Positions 29,115-37,987 of a stretch of DNA of 64,000 nt are shown here, one piece after another. Under the pieces are notes generated by a model. The model was given only the letters and a program-made list of their open reading frames with translations, made no database searches and was not told the DNA's origin. Position 1 is the stretch's first letter. Every line of letters begins with the position of its first letter. A program made the translations under genes and the position numbers. This stretch comes from Pseudaquabacterium terrae (GTDB lineage Bacteria; Pseudomonadota; Gammaproteobacteria; Burkholderiales; Burkholderiaceae_C), in assembly GCF_013266755.1 (NCBI RefSeq), contig NZ_JABRWJ010000003.1:1-64000 (forward strand), in the 5' to 3' direction.

Positions 29115-30527
29115 ATGCGCCCCACCCTGTTCGCCCTGGCCGCCACCGCTTCGATCGCCGGCTGCAGCCTGACACCGCTCGACCAGCCGCTGACGGTTGC
29201 TTCGGGCCTGACCAGCCACCTGATGTGCTCCGGCCACCTGATCACGGGCCGACCGGCCGACGTGGTCTACCGCCAGTCGGTCGAAGTGCACGGCGCAATG
29301 CCGCTGCTGCGGCCGTTCGTGCAGGTCGACGTCGATGCCGAGCGCCAGCAGGTGCGCACGCAGATCGGCGGCGGCTACCGGACGCGGGCGATCCACCGCC
29401 CCGGCGAAGGCTGCCTGCTGTTGCACGACAACGATGCCCCGCCGCGGCCGGATCCGCCGCTGGCTTGGGGCGACACGCCGCCGCTGCTGCCGGAGATCGC
29501 CGGACCGGCACCGGTGCCCGCGAGTGATCCGCGCCTCGCCGCAGCGCTCGACCAAGCCTTCGCCGAGCCGCCGGGCGATGCCTACCGCCACACGCAGGCG
29601 GTCGTGATCGTGCACCGCGGCCGGGTCATCGCCGAGCGTTATGCGCCCGGCATCGGCGTGCGCACGCCGATGCTGAGCTTCTCGGTCGCCAAGACGCTGA
29701 CCAATGCGCTGGTCGGCACGCTGGTGCAGCGCGGGCAGCTGGCGCTCGACCGCGGCGCTCTTCTTCCGCAGTGGAGCGACCCCGATGATCCGCGCCGCGC
29801 CATCACGATCGACCACCTGCTGCGTCAGACCGCGGGGCTGGCGGTGCCGGAGCAGAATAACAGCGGCTTCGACCTCGATTCGCGCATCAAGTACGTCGAG
29901 CGTGATCCGGTCGCCGCAATCGCCGCGCTGCCGCCGGGGGAGGCACCCGGCACGCGCTGGGCGTATTCCGATGCCAACTTCCTGACCATCGGCCGCGTGC
30001 TGCGCGACACGCTCGGCGGCAGCGCGGCCGGCGTGCGGCGCCATGCGCAGCAGGCGCTGTTCGCGCCGCTCGGCATGCGCGACGTGCAGATCGACGCCGA
30101 TGCCACCGGCACCCCGCTGATCTCGCACTCGACCTACGCCCCGGCGCGCGACTGGGCGCGGCTCGGCCTGCTGTTCCTGAACGATGGCGTGGTCGGCGGT
30201 GAGCGCCTGCTGCCGCCGGGCTGGGTGCGCGACAGCACGACGCCGACGCCGGGCACCGGCTATGGCGCCGGGCTGTGGACCAATGCGCTGCCCGGCACGA
30301 TGGGGCAGTGGGGCATCCCCTGGGGCCTGCCGTCGCTGCCGAAGGACACCTACTTCGCGCGCGGCTACACCGGCCAGTTCATCGTCATCGTGCCGTCGCA
30401 GCAGCTGGTCGTCGTGCGCATGGGCCCGGCGAAGATCCGCCGCGCGGTGATCGACGACATCGACCGGTTGGTCGCGCAGGTGATCGAGGCGCTGCCGGCG
30501 CCGGTGGCGGCCCTTTCGACGCCGTAG
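29115..30527 (+). CDS. lipoprotein of the beta-lactamase/6-aminohexanoate hydrolase family (S12)
   Basis: 470 residues from ATG 29115. A lipobox (SIAGC, Cys17) predicts a membrane-anchored lipoprotein. Residues 25-105 form a small N-terminal domain. The serine-hydrolase part begins about residue 135 with the SxxK box SVAK (Ser190, Lys193) and the tyrosine box YSDAN (Tyr284), as in NylB-like enzymes and class C beta-lactamase relatives; GYTGQF near the end stands where KTG would be. A periplasmic esterase or amidase activity is likely; substrate unknown. It converges with the zeta-like toxin gene with two bases between stop codons. Confidence 0.88.
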   Translation: MRPTLFALAATASIAGCSLTPLDQPLTVASGLTSHLMCSGHLITGRPADVVYRQSVEVHGAMPLLRPFVQVDVDAERQQVRTQIGGGYRTRAIHRPGEGCLLLHDNDAPPRPDPPLAWGDTPPLLPEIAGPAPVPASDPRLAAALDQAFAEPPGDAYRHTQAVVIVHRGRVIAERYAPGIGVRTPMLSFSVAKTLTNALVGTLVQRGQLALDRGALLPQWSDPDDPRRAITIDHLLRQTAGLAVPEQNNSGFDLDSRIKYVERDPVAAIAALPPGEAPGTRWAYSDANFLTIGRVLRDTLGGSAAGVRRHAQQALFAPLGMRDVQIDADATGTPLISHSTYAPARDWARLGLLFLNDGVVGGERLLPPGWVRDSTTPTPGTGYGAGLWTNALPGTMGQWGIPWGLPSLPKDTYFARGYTGQFIVIVPSQQLVVVRMGPAKIRRAVIDDIDRLVAQVIEALPAPVAALSTP

Positions 30528-30529
30528 CC

Positions 30530-31183
30530 TCAGGCCACCGGCGGCGCCAGCTCGAACGCCGCCTGCAGGATCGGCCGCGCCCAGGGCGGCGTCGCCCGCA
30601 GCGCCGCCGCATCACCGGGCGCCGGAAAGCCGACGCGGCCGCCGGCCATCTCCAGCACCAGCCGCGGATCGGGGATGTCCTCGCCGGGCGCGACGTCGAT
30701 GCTGTTGTCGAACACCTGCAGGCGCGCGAGCACCGGCAGCAGCCGCACCAGGTTGGCCCGCGAGCTCAGCCAGCGTTCGCGGATCTTGGCCTCCGGGATG
30801 TCGTGGCCGCCCTGCACCACACGCTGGCGCACGCGCTCCAGGTGCTGTTCGAGCGAGCCCAGCCCGCAGTACAGCATCACGACGTCGTGGCTGCGCGAGG
30901 CCTGCTCGAGCAGCTCCGGAATCGTCGTCGCACCCAGCGTCGTCTCGAACGCGTGGTTCAGGCCACCGGCGATCGCCGCCTCGAGCCGCTGGCGGCCGAA
31001 GGTCCAGGCGCGCGCGTTCGCATCGGCCGGCGCGAGGCCGTGCGAGGCGATCAGCTCGCGCGCCAGGCTGTCGGGGTTGAACCAGGTCAGGCCATGCTCG
31101 GCCAGCAGCGCACCGCCGACCGAGCTCTTGCCGGCGCCGTTGACGCCGGCCAGCACCAGGATGAACGGACGCAACGCCGGCAC
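30530..31183 (-). CDS. zeta-toxin-like P-loop kinase
   Basis: 217 residues from a GTG start. Walker A GVNGAGKS at 14-21, NPDSLARELI as in zeta/UDP-N-acetylglucosamine kinases, FETTLG near 80, and a basic helix with RERWLSSRANL near 135. Zeta toxins phosphorylate a nucleotide-sugar and block wall synthesis, but small zeta-like kinases in cells often have other substrates. The gene follows a Phd/YefM-like gene by 16 bases, and the two look like a toxin-antitoxin operon. The partner differs from the classical epsilon antitoxin, so function is inferred from context. Confidence 0.75.
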   Translation of the reverse strand: MPALRPFILVLAGVNGAGKSSVGGALLAEHGLTWFNPDSLARELIASHGLAPADANARAWTFGRQRLEAAIAGGLNHAFETTLGATTIPELLEQASRSHDVVMLYCGLGSLEQHLERVRQRVVQGGHDIPEAKIRERWLSSRANLVRLLPVLARLQVFDNSIDVAPGEDIPDPRLVLEMAGGRVGFPAPGDAAALRATPPWARPILQAAFELAPPVA

Positions 31184-31199
31184 GTGGCCACCGGCGGCA

Positions 31200-31547
31200 T
31201 CAGAAGGTGGCGCCCGCCTTCGGACGCCGCGTCAGCTTGCCGCGCGCGGCGAGCAAGGCATCCAGCTGCTGCGGCGCGGCCGCGTGCTGCAGCCCGGCCA
31301 GCCGCGCCTCGAAGCGCTGCGCCAGCTCCTCCAGCTGCGACTGCTGCTGCGCCTTCAGCGTCTGCAGCTCACGCGCCACCTGCTCGTAGACGGCGGCCGG
31401 CACCAGCACCATCTCGACGTTGGCATGGTGGGTGATCGCGACGCTGCCGCTTTGCCGCACCAGCCGCACCACCTCGCCCCAGCGGTTCTTGACCTGCGTC
31501 GCGTTCTGGCGCGGCAGGTCGTTCAGCGCACGCAGTTCGGTCGTCAT
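31200..31547 (-). CDS. Phd/YefM-like antitoxin
   Basis: 115 residues from ATG 31547; the frame is open much further upstream but that part overlaps the GGDEF gene out of frame. The N-terminus matches Phd/YefM: LNDLPRQNATQVKNRWGEVVRLVRQSGSVAITHHANVEMVLVPAAVYEQV. The C-terminal half is a glutamine-rich coiled coil (LKAQQQSQLEELAQRFEARL), which would neutralise the neighbouring toxin. A promoter and palindrome upstream (31576-31617) fit autorepression, as is usual for this family. Confidence 0.8.
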   Translation of the reverse strand: MTTELRALNDLPRQNATQVKNRWGEVVRLVRQSGSVAITHHANVEMVLVPAAVYEQVARELQTLKAQQQSQLEELAQRFEARLAGLQHAAAPQQLDALLAARGKLTRRPKAGATF

Positions 31548-31575
31548 GGAGCCGCCCCCGGGATGGAATGGCGCG

Positions 31576-31617
31576 ATTGTACGGAGCGCCGATCCATTCT
31601 GGCCAAAATGGCCATTT
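31576..31617 (-). promoter_or_regulatory. promoter and palindrome before the Phd/zeta-like pair
   Basis: On the minus strand TTGGCC (31606-31601), a 19-base spacer and TACAAT (31581-31576) resemble a sigma70 promoter. A perfect 12-bp palindrome AAATGGCCATTT (31606-31617) abuts the -35 box and is a candidate antitoxin operator. Confidence 0.5.
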
Positions 31618-31657
31618 CGACCGAAGTGGCCTGCCGTGCCGGCGAGCCGGCGCGCGT

Positions 31658-32578
31658 TCAGTGATCGACGCGGTTGCGTCCGCCCCGCTTGGCGCGGTAG
31701 AGCGCAGCGTCCGCCGCTTCCAGCAGCTCGGGCGACTCCTGCATCGGCTCGCCGAGCTGCGCGACGCCGAGCGAGATCGTCTGTCGATGCGTCACGCTGC
31801 GCCGGCCGAGCTGGGTCTGGAACGCAAGCACGAAGTCGTGCGCCTCGACCGCGGCGCGCATGCGCTCGGCCAGCTCCGCGGCCACCGCCAGCACGGTGTT
31901 CGGCAGCACGACGACGAATTCCTCGCCGCCGAGCCGGCCCAGCAGGTCGTCCTTGCGCACGACCGTCTTGATCACCCCCGCACTTTCCTTCAGCACCTGG
32001 TCGCCGGCGCCGTGGCCGTAGTTGTCGTTGACGCTCTTGAAGAAATCGAGGTCGTAGTAGACGACCGACAAGGGCCGGCCGGTCAGCTTGGCGAGCTTGA
32101 ACTCGCCCTTCAGGAACTCGACCAGGTACTGCCGGTTGAAGATCTCGGTGCCGGCATCGACCGTCGCCATGCGGTAGATGCGGTCGTGCAGCAGCACGTC
32201 GAGGTTTTCCTGCTCGTAGTACTTCAGGAACACCTTGCCGAGGCGGATCAGGTCGCCGTCCTTCAGCGCCTGCGGCGCCGGCAGCCGGATGTCGTTGACC
32301 CAGGTGCCGTTCGCCGAGCCGAGGTCGCGGATCATCATCACGTCGCCGGCGAGCTCGAGCTCGGCATGGCGCCGGCTGACGCTCGGGTGGTCGATGAAGA
32401 CGCCCATGTCGGCAAGGCGGCCGATGGTGGTGGCGCGGCCGTCGAGCACGTAGCGCTTGCCGGTCTCGGCGCCGCTGTAGACGATCAGGCAGGAGCGGCG
32501 CTGCGCCGAGGGCCCGAGGCTGAGCACCAGCGAGTGATCGCCGGTCTTCATGATGACGGTGGTGTCCTCGGTGCCCAT
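31658..32578 (-). CDS. FHA-domain diguanylate cyclase
   Basis: 306 residues. Residues 30-120 are an FHA phosphothreonine-binding domain (TIGRLADMGV, SVSRRHAEL, GSANGTWVND). Residues 140-306 are a GGDEF domain with an intact active site GGEEF (217-221), the metal Asp in YYDLDFFKSVND, and an RxxD inhibitory site (RKDD, 208-211) at the right spacing. It should make cyclic di-GMP, with product inhibition, and be controlled through phosphothreonine recognition. There is no membrane segment. The gene is single, between metC and the toxin-antitoxin pair. Confidence 0.94.
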   Translation of the reverse strand: MGTEDTTVIMKTGDHSLVLSLGPSAQRRSCLIVYSGAETGKRYVLDGRATTIGRLADMGVFIDHPSVSRRHAELELAGDVMMIRDLGSANGTWVNDIRLPAPQALKDGDLIRLGKVFLKYYEQENLDVLLHDRIYRMATVDAGTEIFNRQYLVEFLKGEFKLAKLTGRPLSVVYYDLDFFKSVNDNYGHGAGDQVLKESAGVIKTVVRKDDLLGRLGGEEFVVVLPNTVLAVAAELAERMRAAVEAHDFVLAFQTQLGRRSVTHRQTISLGVAQLGEPMQESPELLEAADAALYRAKRGGRNRVDH

Positions 32579-32604
32579 CGTTGCCGTTGCCGTCAGTCGT
32601 GCGG

Positions 32605-33807
32605 TCAGTCGAGTTGGCGCAGCGCCTGCGCCAGGTCGGCCTGCAGGTCGCCGACCGCTTCGAGGCCGACCGAGAAGCGCACCAGGGGGCCCTGCAGCGC
32701 GCCGGCGGCATCGTCGCGAATCAAACGCAGATCGTAGGGCACCGCCAGGCTGACCGGGCCGCCCCAGGAGTAACCGATGCGGAACAGGCGCAAGGCGTCG
32801 ATGAAGGCATCGACACGCTCGATCGGCAGGCCCGGGTCGAGCAGCACCGAGAACAGGCCCGCCGCCGCGCCGCAGCTCTCGCGCCAGAAGGCATGGCCGG
32901 GCGAGCCGTCGAAGGCCGGATGCAGCAGCCGCTTGATCGCCGGCTGCTGCGCGAGGAAGGCGGCCAGCGTGCGCGCCGCCGCGTCCTGTGCGCGGTAGCG
33001 CAGCGCAATCGTCGGCAGCGAGCGCAGCACCAGCTCGGCATCGTTGGCGGCGACGCCGATCCCGAGGCGCATGTGCGCCTGCAGGATGCGGTGGTGCAGC
33101 GCCTCGTCGTTGCAGACGACCGAGCCCATCAGCACATCGGCGCCGCCCGACGGGTACTTGGTCAGCGCCTGCATCACCAGGTCGACGCCCAGGCCGTCGG
33201 CCAGCTCGAAGGCACGGAACGCCAGGCCGGCGCCCCAGGTGTTGTCCAGCGCCGTCAGCACGCCGCGCGCCCTGGCCGCGGCGATCAATCCGCGCAGATC
33301 CGGAAACTCCATCGTCACCGAGCCGGGCGCTTCGAGCCAGACCAGCTTGGTGCGCTCGCCGATCGCCGCGGCCAGCGAGGCGGCCGCCAGCGGGTCGTAG
33401 AAGCGGTGCGTGATGCCCCAGTCGGTGAGCAGCGTGCGCGCCATCTCGCGCGAGGGGCCGTACACATTGGAGGGCAGCAGCAGCTCGTCGCCCTGCTTCA
33501 GCAGCGCGATGTTGGTCATCACGATCGCGCCCAGCCCGCTCGGCGCCAGCGCGCAGAAGCGGCCGCCTTCGAGCGCGGCGATGCGCTCTTCGAGCGTGAA
33601 GGTGGTCGGCGTGCCGTGCAGGCCGTAGGTGTAGCCCTGCTTGCTCTTCCAGCTGCGCGAACGCATCGCGGCGGTGTTCGGGAAGGTCACCGTCGAGGCC
33701 TTGTGCACGCCGGGCATCACGGCGCCGAAGCCGGCCGGCGGCTCGTACGGGTGGTGAACGAGGCCGGTGATCAGGTCCTGCGTGGTTTTCAAGCCGTTCG
33801 CGCCCAT
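32605..33807 (-). CDS. metC: cystathionine beta-lyase
   Basis: PLP enzyme cleaving cystathionine to homocysteine, pyruvate and ammonia. 400 residues from ATG 33807 (MGANGLKTTQ); the open frame upstream overlaps rimO and is not coding. Cys/Met metabolism family motifs: YTYGLHGTPTTFTLEERIAALE, the cofactor-phosphate loop APSGLGAI, Asp188 in ALDNTW, and the PLP lysine K217 in ALTKYPSGGADVLMG. The sequence around K217 matches MetC-type lyases more than gamma-synthases. The gene starts three bases after the rimO stop and is probably co-transcribed with rimO. Confidence 0.92.
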   Translation of the reverse strand: MGANGLKTTQDLITGLVHHPYEPPAGFGAVMPGVHKASTVTFPNTAAMRSRSWKSKQGYTYGLHGTPTTFTLEERIAALEGGRFCALAPSGLGAIVMTNIALLKQGDELLLPSNVYGPSREMARTLLTDWGITHRFYDPLAAASLAAAIGERTKLVWLEAPGSVTMEFPDLRGLIAAARARGVLTALDNTWGAGLAFRAFELADGLGVDLVMQALTKYPSGGADVLMGSVVCNDEALHHRILQAHMRLGIGVAANDAELVLRSLPTIALRYRAQDAAARTLAAFLAQQPAIKRLLHPAFDGSPGHAFWRESCGAAAGLFSVLLDPGLPIERVDAFIDALRLFRIGYSWGGPVSLAVPYDLRLIRDDAAGALQGPLVRFSVGLEAVGDLQADLAQALRQLD

Positions 33808-33809
33808 GG

Positions 33810-35225
33810 TCACAGCGGCACGCCGATCAGGTCGTGCCCTTCGGTCGCGACGATGCGCGCCCGCGTGAACTCGCCCACCTTCAGCGTCTTCGAGGCCTTC
33901 TCCGGCGGCAGCAGCCGCACCGTGCCGTCGATCTCCGGCGCATCGGCATAACTGCGGCCGACGCCGCCCTTGCGGCCGAGCGCTGGCGCGCGGTCGACCA
34001 GCACCTGCATCGTCGCGCCGATGCGGCGCTTCAGTCGTTCGATCGAGACTTCCTCGGCCACCGCCATGAAGCGCGCGCGGCGCTCCTCGCGCAGCTCGGC
34101 CGGCACCGGATCGGGCAGCGCATTGGCCGCCGCACCGTCGACCGGCGAGTAGGCGAAGCAGCCGGCGCGGTCGATCTGCGCCTCGCGCACGAAATCGAGC
34201 AGCATCTGGAACTCGGCCTCGGTCTCGCCGGGGAAGCCGGCGATGAAGGTCGAGCGCACGATCAGCTCCGGGCAGGCCTCGCGCCATTTCAGCAGGCGCT
34301 CGAGGTTGCGTTCACCGCTGGCCGGGCGCTTCATGCGCCTGAGCACGTCGGGGTGCGCATGCTGGAACGGCACGTCGAGGTAGGGCAGCACATGGCCCGC
34401 GGCCATCATCGGCAGCACCTCGTCGACATGCGGATACGGGTAGACGTAGTGCAGCCGCACCCAGGCGCCGTGCGCGGCGGCCAGCTCACCGAGCTGCTGG
34501 CACAGCTCGACCATGCGCGTCTTGACCGGCTTGCCGTCGAAGAAACCGGTGCGGTACTTGACGTCGACGCCGTAGGCGCTGGTGTCCTGGCTGACGACGA
34601 GCAGCTCCTTGACGCCGGATTCGAACAGAGCGCGCGCCTCGGCCAGCACGTCGCCGACCGGCCGCGAGACCAGGTCGCCGCGCATGCTGGGGATGATGCA
34701 GAAGGTGCAGCGGTGGTTGCAGCCTTCGCTGATCTTCAGGTAGGCGTAGTGCTTCGGCGTCAGCTTGATGCCGGCGATGCCGCGCGCCTCGGGCACCAGG
34801 TCGATGAACGGGTCGTGCGGCTTAGGCGCGTGCAGGTGCACGGCGTCCATCACTTCCTGCGTCGCGTGCGGGCCGGTCACGGCCAGCACCTTCGGATGCA
34901 CCTGGCGCACCAGGTTCGCGCCGTCGGACGCGGCGCGCGCGCCCAGGCAGCCGGTGACGATCACGCGGCCGTTCTCGGCCAGCGCTTCACCGATAGTGTC
35001 CAGGCTTTCCTTGACGGCGTCGTCGATGAAGCCGCAGGTGTTGACGATGACGAGATCGGCGCCGGCGAAGGTCTTGCTGGTCTCGTAGCCCTCGGCGGAG
35101 AGCTGGGTCAGGATCAGTTCGGAATCGGTCAGCGCCTTCGGGCAGCCGAGCGAGACGAAGCCGACCTTGGGCGGCTTGGCCGGGGTGGTGGCGGCCGCCG
35201 GGGTGGGCAGGGAGAGGTCATGCAT
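33810..35225 (-). CDS. rimO: ribosomal protein S12 methylthiotransferase
   Basis: Adds a methylthio group to Asp89 of ribosomal protein S12. 471 residues: N-terminal UPF0004 domain with iron-sulfur cysteines 28, 64 and 93, radical-SAM motif CNHRCTFC (cysteines 169, 173, 176), and a C-terminal TRAM domain ending [15 protein letters not shown]. The opening [16 protein letters not shown] separates it from MiaB. It precedes metC on the same strand. Confidence 0.95.
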   Translation of the reverse strand: MHDLSLPTPAAATTPAKPPKVGFVSLGCPKALTDSELILTQLSAEGYETSKTFAGADLVIVNTCGFIDDAVKESLDTIGEALAENGRVIVTGCLGARAASDGANLVRQVHPKVLAVTGPHATQEVMDAVHLHAPKPHDPFIDLVPEARGIAGIKLTPKHYAYLKISEGCNHRCTFCIIPSMRGDLVSRPVGDVLAEARALFESGVKELLVVSQDTSAYGVDVKYRTGFFDGKPVKTRMVELCQQLGELAAAHGAWVRLHYVYPYPHVDEVLPMMAAGHVLPYLDVPFQHAHPDVLRRMKRPASGERNLERLLKWREACPELIVRSTFIAGFPGETEAEFQMLLDFVREAQIDRAGCFAYSPVDGAAANALPDPVPAELREERRARFMAVAEEVSIERLKRRIGATMQVLVDRAPALGRKGGVGRSYADAPEIDGTVRLLPPEKASKTLKVGEFTRARIVATEGHDLIGVPL

Positions 35226-35275
35226 AGGCCGCGATTGTCTCGCGACTGCCCGCTGCCCGGGCCGGCGAGTGAAAT

Positions 35276-35851
35276 TCAGCGCTTGCCGACGCCGGGGAAG
35301 CCCGGCAGGCCCGGGAAGGACTTCATCTGCTCCTGCATCTGCTCGAACAGCGTCTTGCTCTGCTCGAGGTAGGTGCCCATCAAGCCCTGCATCAGCGGCG
35401 CCTGGCCGGTCATGAACTGGGCCCAGGTCTCCGGCGTGAAGGTCTTCGGGTCGTACAGGCCCTTGGTCTGGTCGGAGAAACGCGTCTGCACGTCGACGAA
35501 GGCCTGCAGGTTCTTCTCGAGGTACGAGCCCATCAGCCCCTGCATCGCATGGCCGTAGAAGCGGATGATCTGCGCCAGCATCTGCGTGCTGAACATCGGC
35601 ACGCCGCCGGTTTCCTCCTCGAGGATGATCTGCAGCAGGATGCTGCGCGTCAGGTCGTCGGAGGTCTTGGCGTCGCGCACCTCGAAGTGCTCGCCGTCGA
35701 GCACCATGCGCTTGACGTCGACCAAGGTGATGTAGCTGCTGGTCCGGGTGTCGTAGAGGCGACGGTTCGGGTACTTCTTCAGAACGCGCGGTCCGCTGGA
35801 CGGGGACGCTTCAGCGCCGCTGTCGGCAGCGCCGCGTCGATGGGAAGGCAT
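35276..35851 (-). CDS. phaR: polyhydroxyalkanoate synthesis repressor
   Basis: 191 residues from ATG 35851, with AGGAG upstream. The N-terminal DNA-binding domain is [21 protein letters not shown]; two PHB-accumulation regulatory repeats follow ([21 protein letters not shown] and [21 protein letters not shown]), then a Phe/Gly/Pro tail. PhaR represses phasin genes and binds polyhydroxybutyrate granules. It indicates a PHA-storing Burkholderiales cell. No pha synthesis genes are adjacent. Confidence 0.94.
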   Translation of the reverse strand: MPSHRRGAADSGAEASPSSGPRVLKKYPNRRLYDTRTSSYITLVDVKRMVLDGEHFEVRDAKTSDDLTRSILLQIILEEETGGVPMFSTQMLAQIIRFYGHAMQGLMGSYLEKNLQAFVDVQTRFSDQTKGLYDPKTFTPETWAQFMTGQAPLMQGLMGTYLEQSKTLFEQMQEQMKSFPGLPGFPGVGKR

Positions 35852-35917
35852 CGGGGACAACTCCTCAGGCAATTCGAAAAGATTCTACGGAGGCCCCGCG
35901 GGCGCTTCCGGCAGGGC

Positions 35918-36874
35918 TTACCCGCCCGGCGCCGGCCCACCGGTGCGGCCCTTCGCGGCGCGGCGCAGGCACTCGATCAGCTGCTCGGTGGCCGGCGTGG
36001 GCCGGCGCTGGCGCATCGTGATCAGGCCGACCGGCGGCAGCTCGATCGGCACCTTCAGTTTCACGGTCGCGGCCAGGCCCTCGCGTTCGAGAAAGCGCGC
36101 GACGCCGCGGGCGACGAAGGCGATCGCCGCGCGCTCGCGCAGGAAGCTGAGTGTGACGAGGAACGAGGCCGACTCGATCACGTCCACCGGCGGATCGAGC
36201 GCGTGCTTGTAGAACATCTGGTTCAGCTTGATGCGCGACGAGGCCCACGCGGGCGGCATCACCCAGGGCAACCCGGCCAGGTCGTTCCAGCTCGGTCTGG
36301 CCTTGCGCGCCAGCGCATGGTCGGGCCGGCAGACCACGCACATCGGCTCGTCGTACAGCGCCTCGGTCGCCAGGTCGGGCGCTGCGTAGCCGGGCTCGAG
36401 CCGGCCGACGAAGAGATCGAGCTCGCCGACGCGCAGCCGCGGCAGCAACCGCGTCAGGTCGCCCTCCTCGACCGAGACCGTGGTCTGCGCCGAGCGCGCC
36501 TTCAAGAGCTCGACCGCGCGCGCCAGCAGCGAGGGCGTCGCGACAACCATCGCGCCGACGTTGACCCGGCCGGCGGCGCCGCTGGCCACCGCGGCGATCT
36601 CGTCGCGCGTGCGGTCGAAGTCGGCGAGCACCGAACGCGCGAAACGCACGACGGTCGAACCGTAGGGCGTCGGCTCGGTGCCGCGGGACGAACGCACGAA
36701 CAGGTCGAGGCCGAACATGCGCTCGATCTCGACCAGCGACTTCGACACCGCCGGCTGCGTCAGCGACAGGAACTCCGCGGCGCGACCGAGGTGGCGGAAC
36801 TGGTCGAGCGCGACCACCAGCTGCAGATGGCGCAGCTTCAGGTTCGAGCGCAGCACGCGGTCGATGTCGCTCAT
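35918..36874 (-). CDS. LysR-family transcriptional regulator
   Basis: 318 residues from ATG 36874 (MSDIDRVL). Helix-turn-helix at 15-75 (LRHLQLVVALDQFRHLGRAAEFLSLTQPAVSKSLVEIE), then the two-lobed effector domain. The DRxLRxNLKLRHLQ opening is typical of GbpR/CbpR-like regulators of sugar-acid genes. It is divergent from the receptor/dehydratase operon starting at 36996, with 121 bp between the two starts, and very probably controls that operon. Confidence 0.93.
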   Translation of the reverse strand: MSDIDRVLRSNLKLRHLQLVVALDQFRHLGRAAEFLSLTQPAVSKSLVEIERMFGLDLFVRSSRGTEPTPYGSTVVRFARSVLADFDRTRDEIAAVASGAAGRVNVGAMVVATPSLLARAVELLKARSAQTTVSVEEGDLTRLLPRLRVGELDLFVGRLEPGYAAPDLATEALYDEPMCVVCRPDHALARKARPSWNDLAGLPWVMPPAWASSRIKLNQMFYKHALDPPVDVIESASFLVTLSFLRERAAIAFVARGVARFLEREGLAATVKLKVPIELPPVGLITMRQRRPTPATEQLIECLRRAAKGRTGGPAPGG

Positions 36875-36995
36875 CGCCGGACCATAACCCAAACGGAATG
36901 AAGAGAGTCCACATCTTCATTGGATCGGAATGGTGCTGCTGCCGACAATCCGGCCCATCGGGAAGCCCCGCATCGACATCCAGGAGACAAAGCAG

Positions 36996-37982
36996 ATGAA
37001 CACCACCCGCCGCCAGTTGATCCTCGGCAGCCTCGGCTCCGCCGCCACGCTGGCGCTCGCGCCGCGCGCCGCCTTCGCCAATGCCTATCCCGAGCGCCCG
37101 ATCACCTTCATCTGCCCCTGGCCGGCCGGCGGCACCGCCGACCTGACGATGCGCGCGCTGTGCGGCGCCGCGGCCAAGGTGCTGGGCCAGACCATCGTCG
37201 TCGACAACAAGGCCGGCGCCTCCGGCATGCTCGGCCTGAAGGCGATGGCCACCGCCAAGGCGGACGGCTACACGATCGGCCAGATCCCGATCTCGGTCGC
37301 CCGCTTCTCGCAGCTGGGCACCGTGCAGATCGATCCGCTGAAGGACCTGACCTACATCGCCCGAACGTCGGGACAGACCTTCGGCATCGCCGTGCGCGCC
37401 GACGCGCCGTGGAAGACGCTGAAGGACTTCGTCGCCGCCGCCAAGGCCGCGCCCGGCCGGCTGACCTACGGCAGCGCCGGCATCGGTGGTGCGACGCACG
37501 TCGGCATGGAGGAGTTCGCGCTCGCCGCCGGCGCGCAGTTCAACCACATCCCGTACAAGGGCGGCGCACCGGCGCTGCAGGACCTGATCGGCGGCCAGAT
37601 CGATGCGCTGGCCGACTCCAGCTCGTGGGCGCCGCACGTCAAGGCCGGCAAGCTGCGCCTGCTGGCCACCTGGGGCGAGAAGCGCACGCAGGACTTTCCG
37701 GACGTGCCGACCCTGCGCGAGCAGGGCTTCGACGTCGTCGTCGATGCGCCCAACGGCATCGGCGCGCCCAAGGGGCTCGATCCGGCGATCGTCAGGAAGC
37801 TGCGTGAGGCCTTCAAGCTCGCCGCCGCCAGCCCCGAGTTCCTCGCCGCCTGCGACAAGATCGATTCGCCGCCGATGTACCTCGACGGGCCGGACTACGA
37901 GAAGTACGTCGCCGCGACCTATAGGAAGGAGACCGTGCTGATCGAGCGCCTGAAGCTCAAGGAACTGATGGCCAAGGGCTGA
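36996..37982 (+). CDS. tripartite tricarboxylate transporter receptor (Bug family)
   Basis: 328 residues from ATG 36996; CAGGAGAC lies upstream. Signal peptide with paired arginines (TTRRQLILGSLGS) ends AFANA near 31. The mature protein begins YPERPITFICPWPAGGTADLTMR, the Bug signature, and keeps the ligand loops DNKAGASGMLG and VPTLREQGFDVVVDAPNG. It would bind a carboxylate in the periplasm, probably the sugar acid handled by the genes behind it. The TctA/TctB membrane subunits are absent here, as for most Bug proteins. Confidence 0.94.
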   Translation: MNTTRRQLILGSLGSAATLALAPRAAFANAYPERPITFICPWPAGGTADLTMRALCGAAAKVLGQTIVVDNKAGASGMLGLKAMATAKADGYTIGQIPISVARFSQLGTVQIDPLKDLTYIARTSGQTFGIAVRADAPWKTLKDFVAAAKAAPGRLTYGSAGIGGATHVGMEEFALAAGAQFNHIPYKGGAPALQDLIGGQIDALADSSSWAPHVKAGKLRLLATWGEKRTQDFPDVPTLREQGFDVVVDAPNGIGAPKGLDPAIVRKLREAFKLAAASPEFLAACDKIDSPPMYLDGPDYEKYVAATYRKETVLIERLKLKELMAKG

Positions 37983-37987
37983 ACGAG

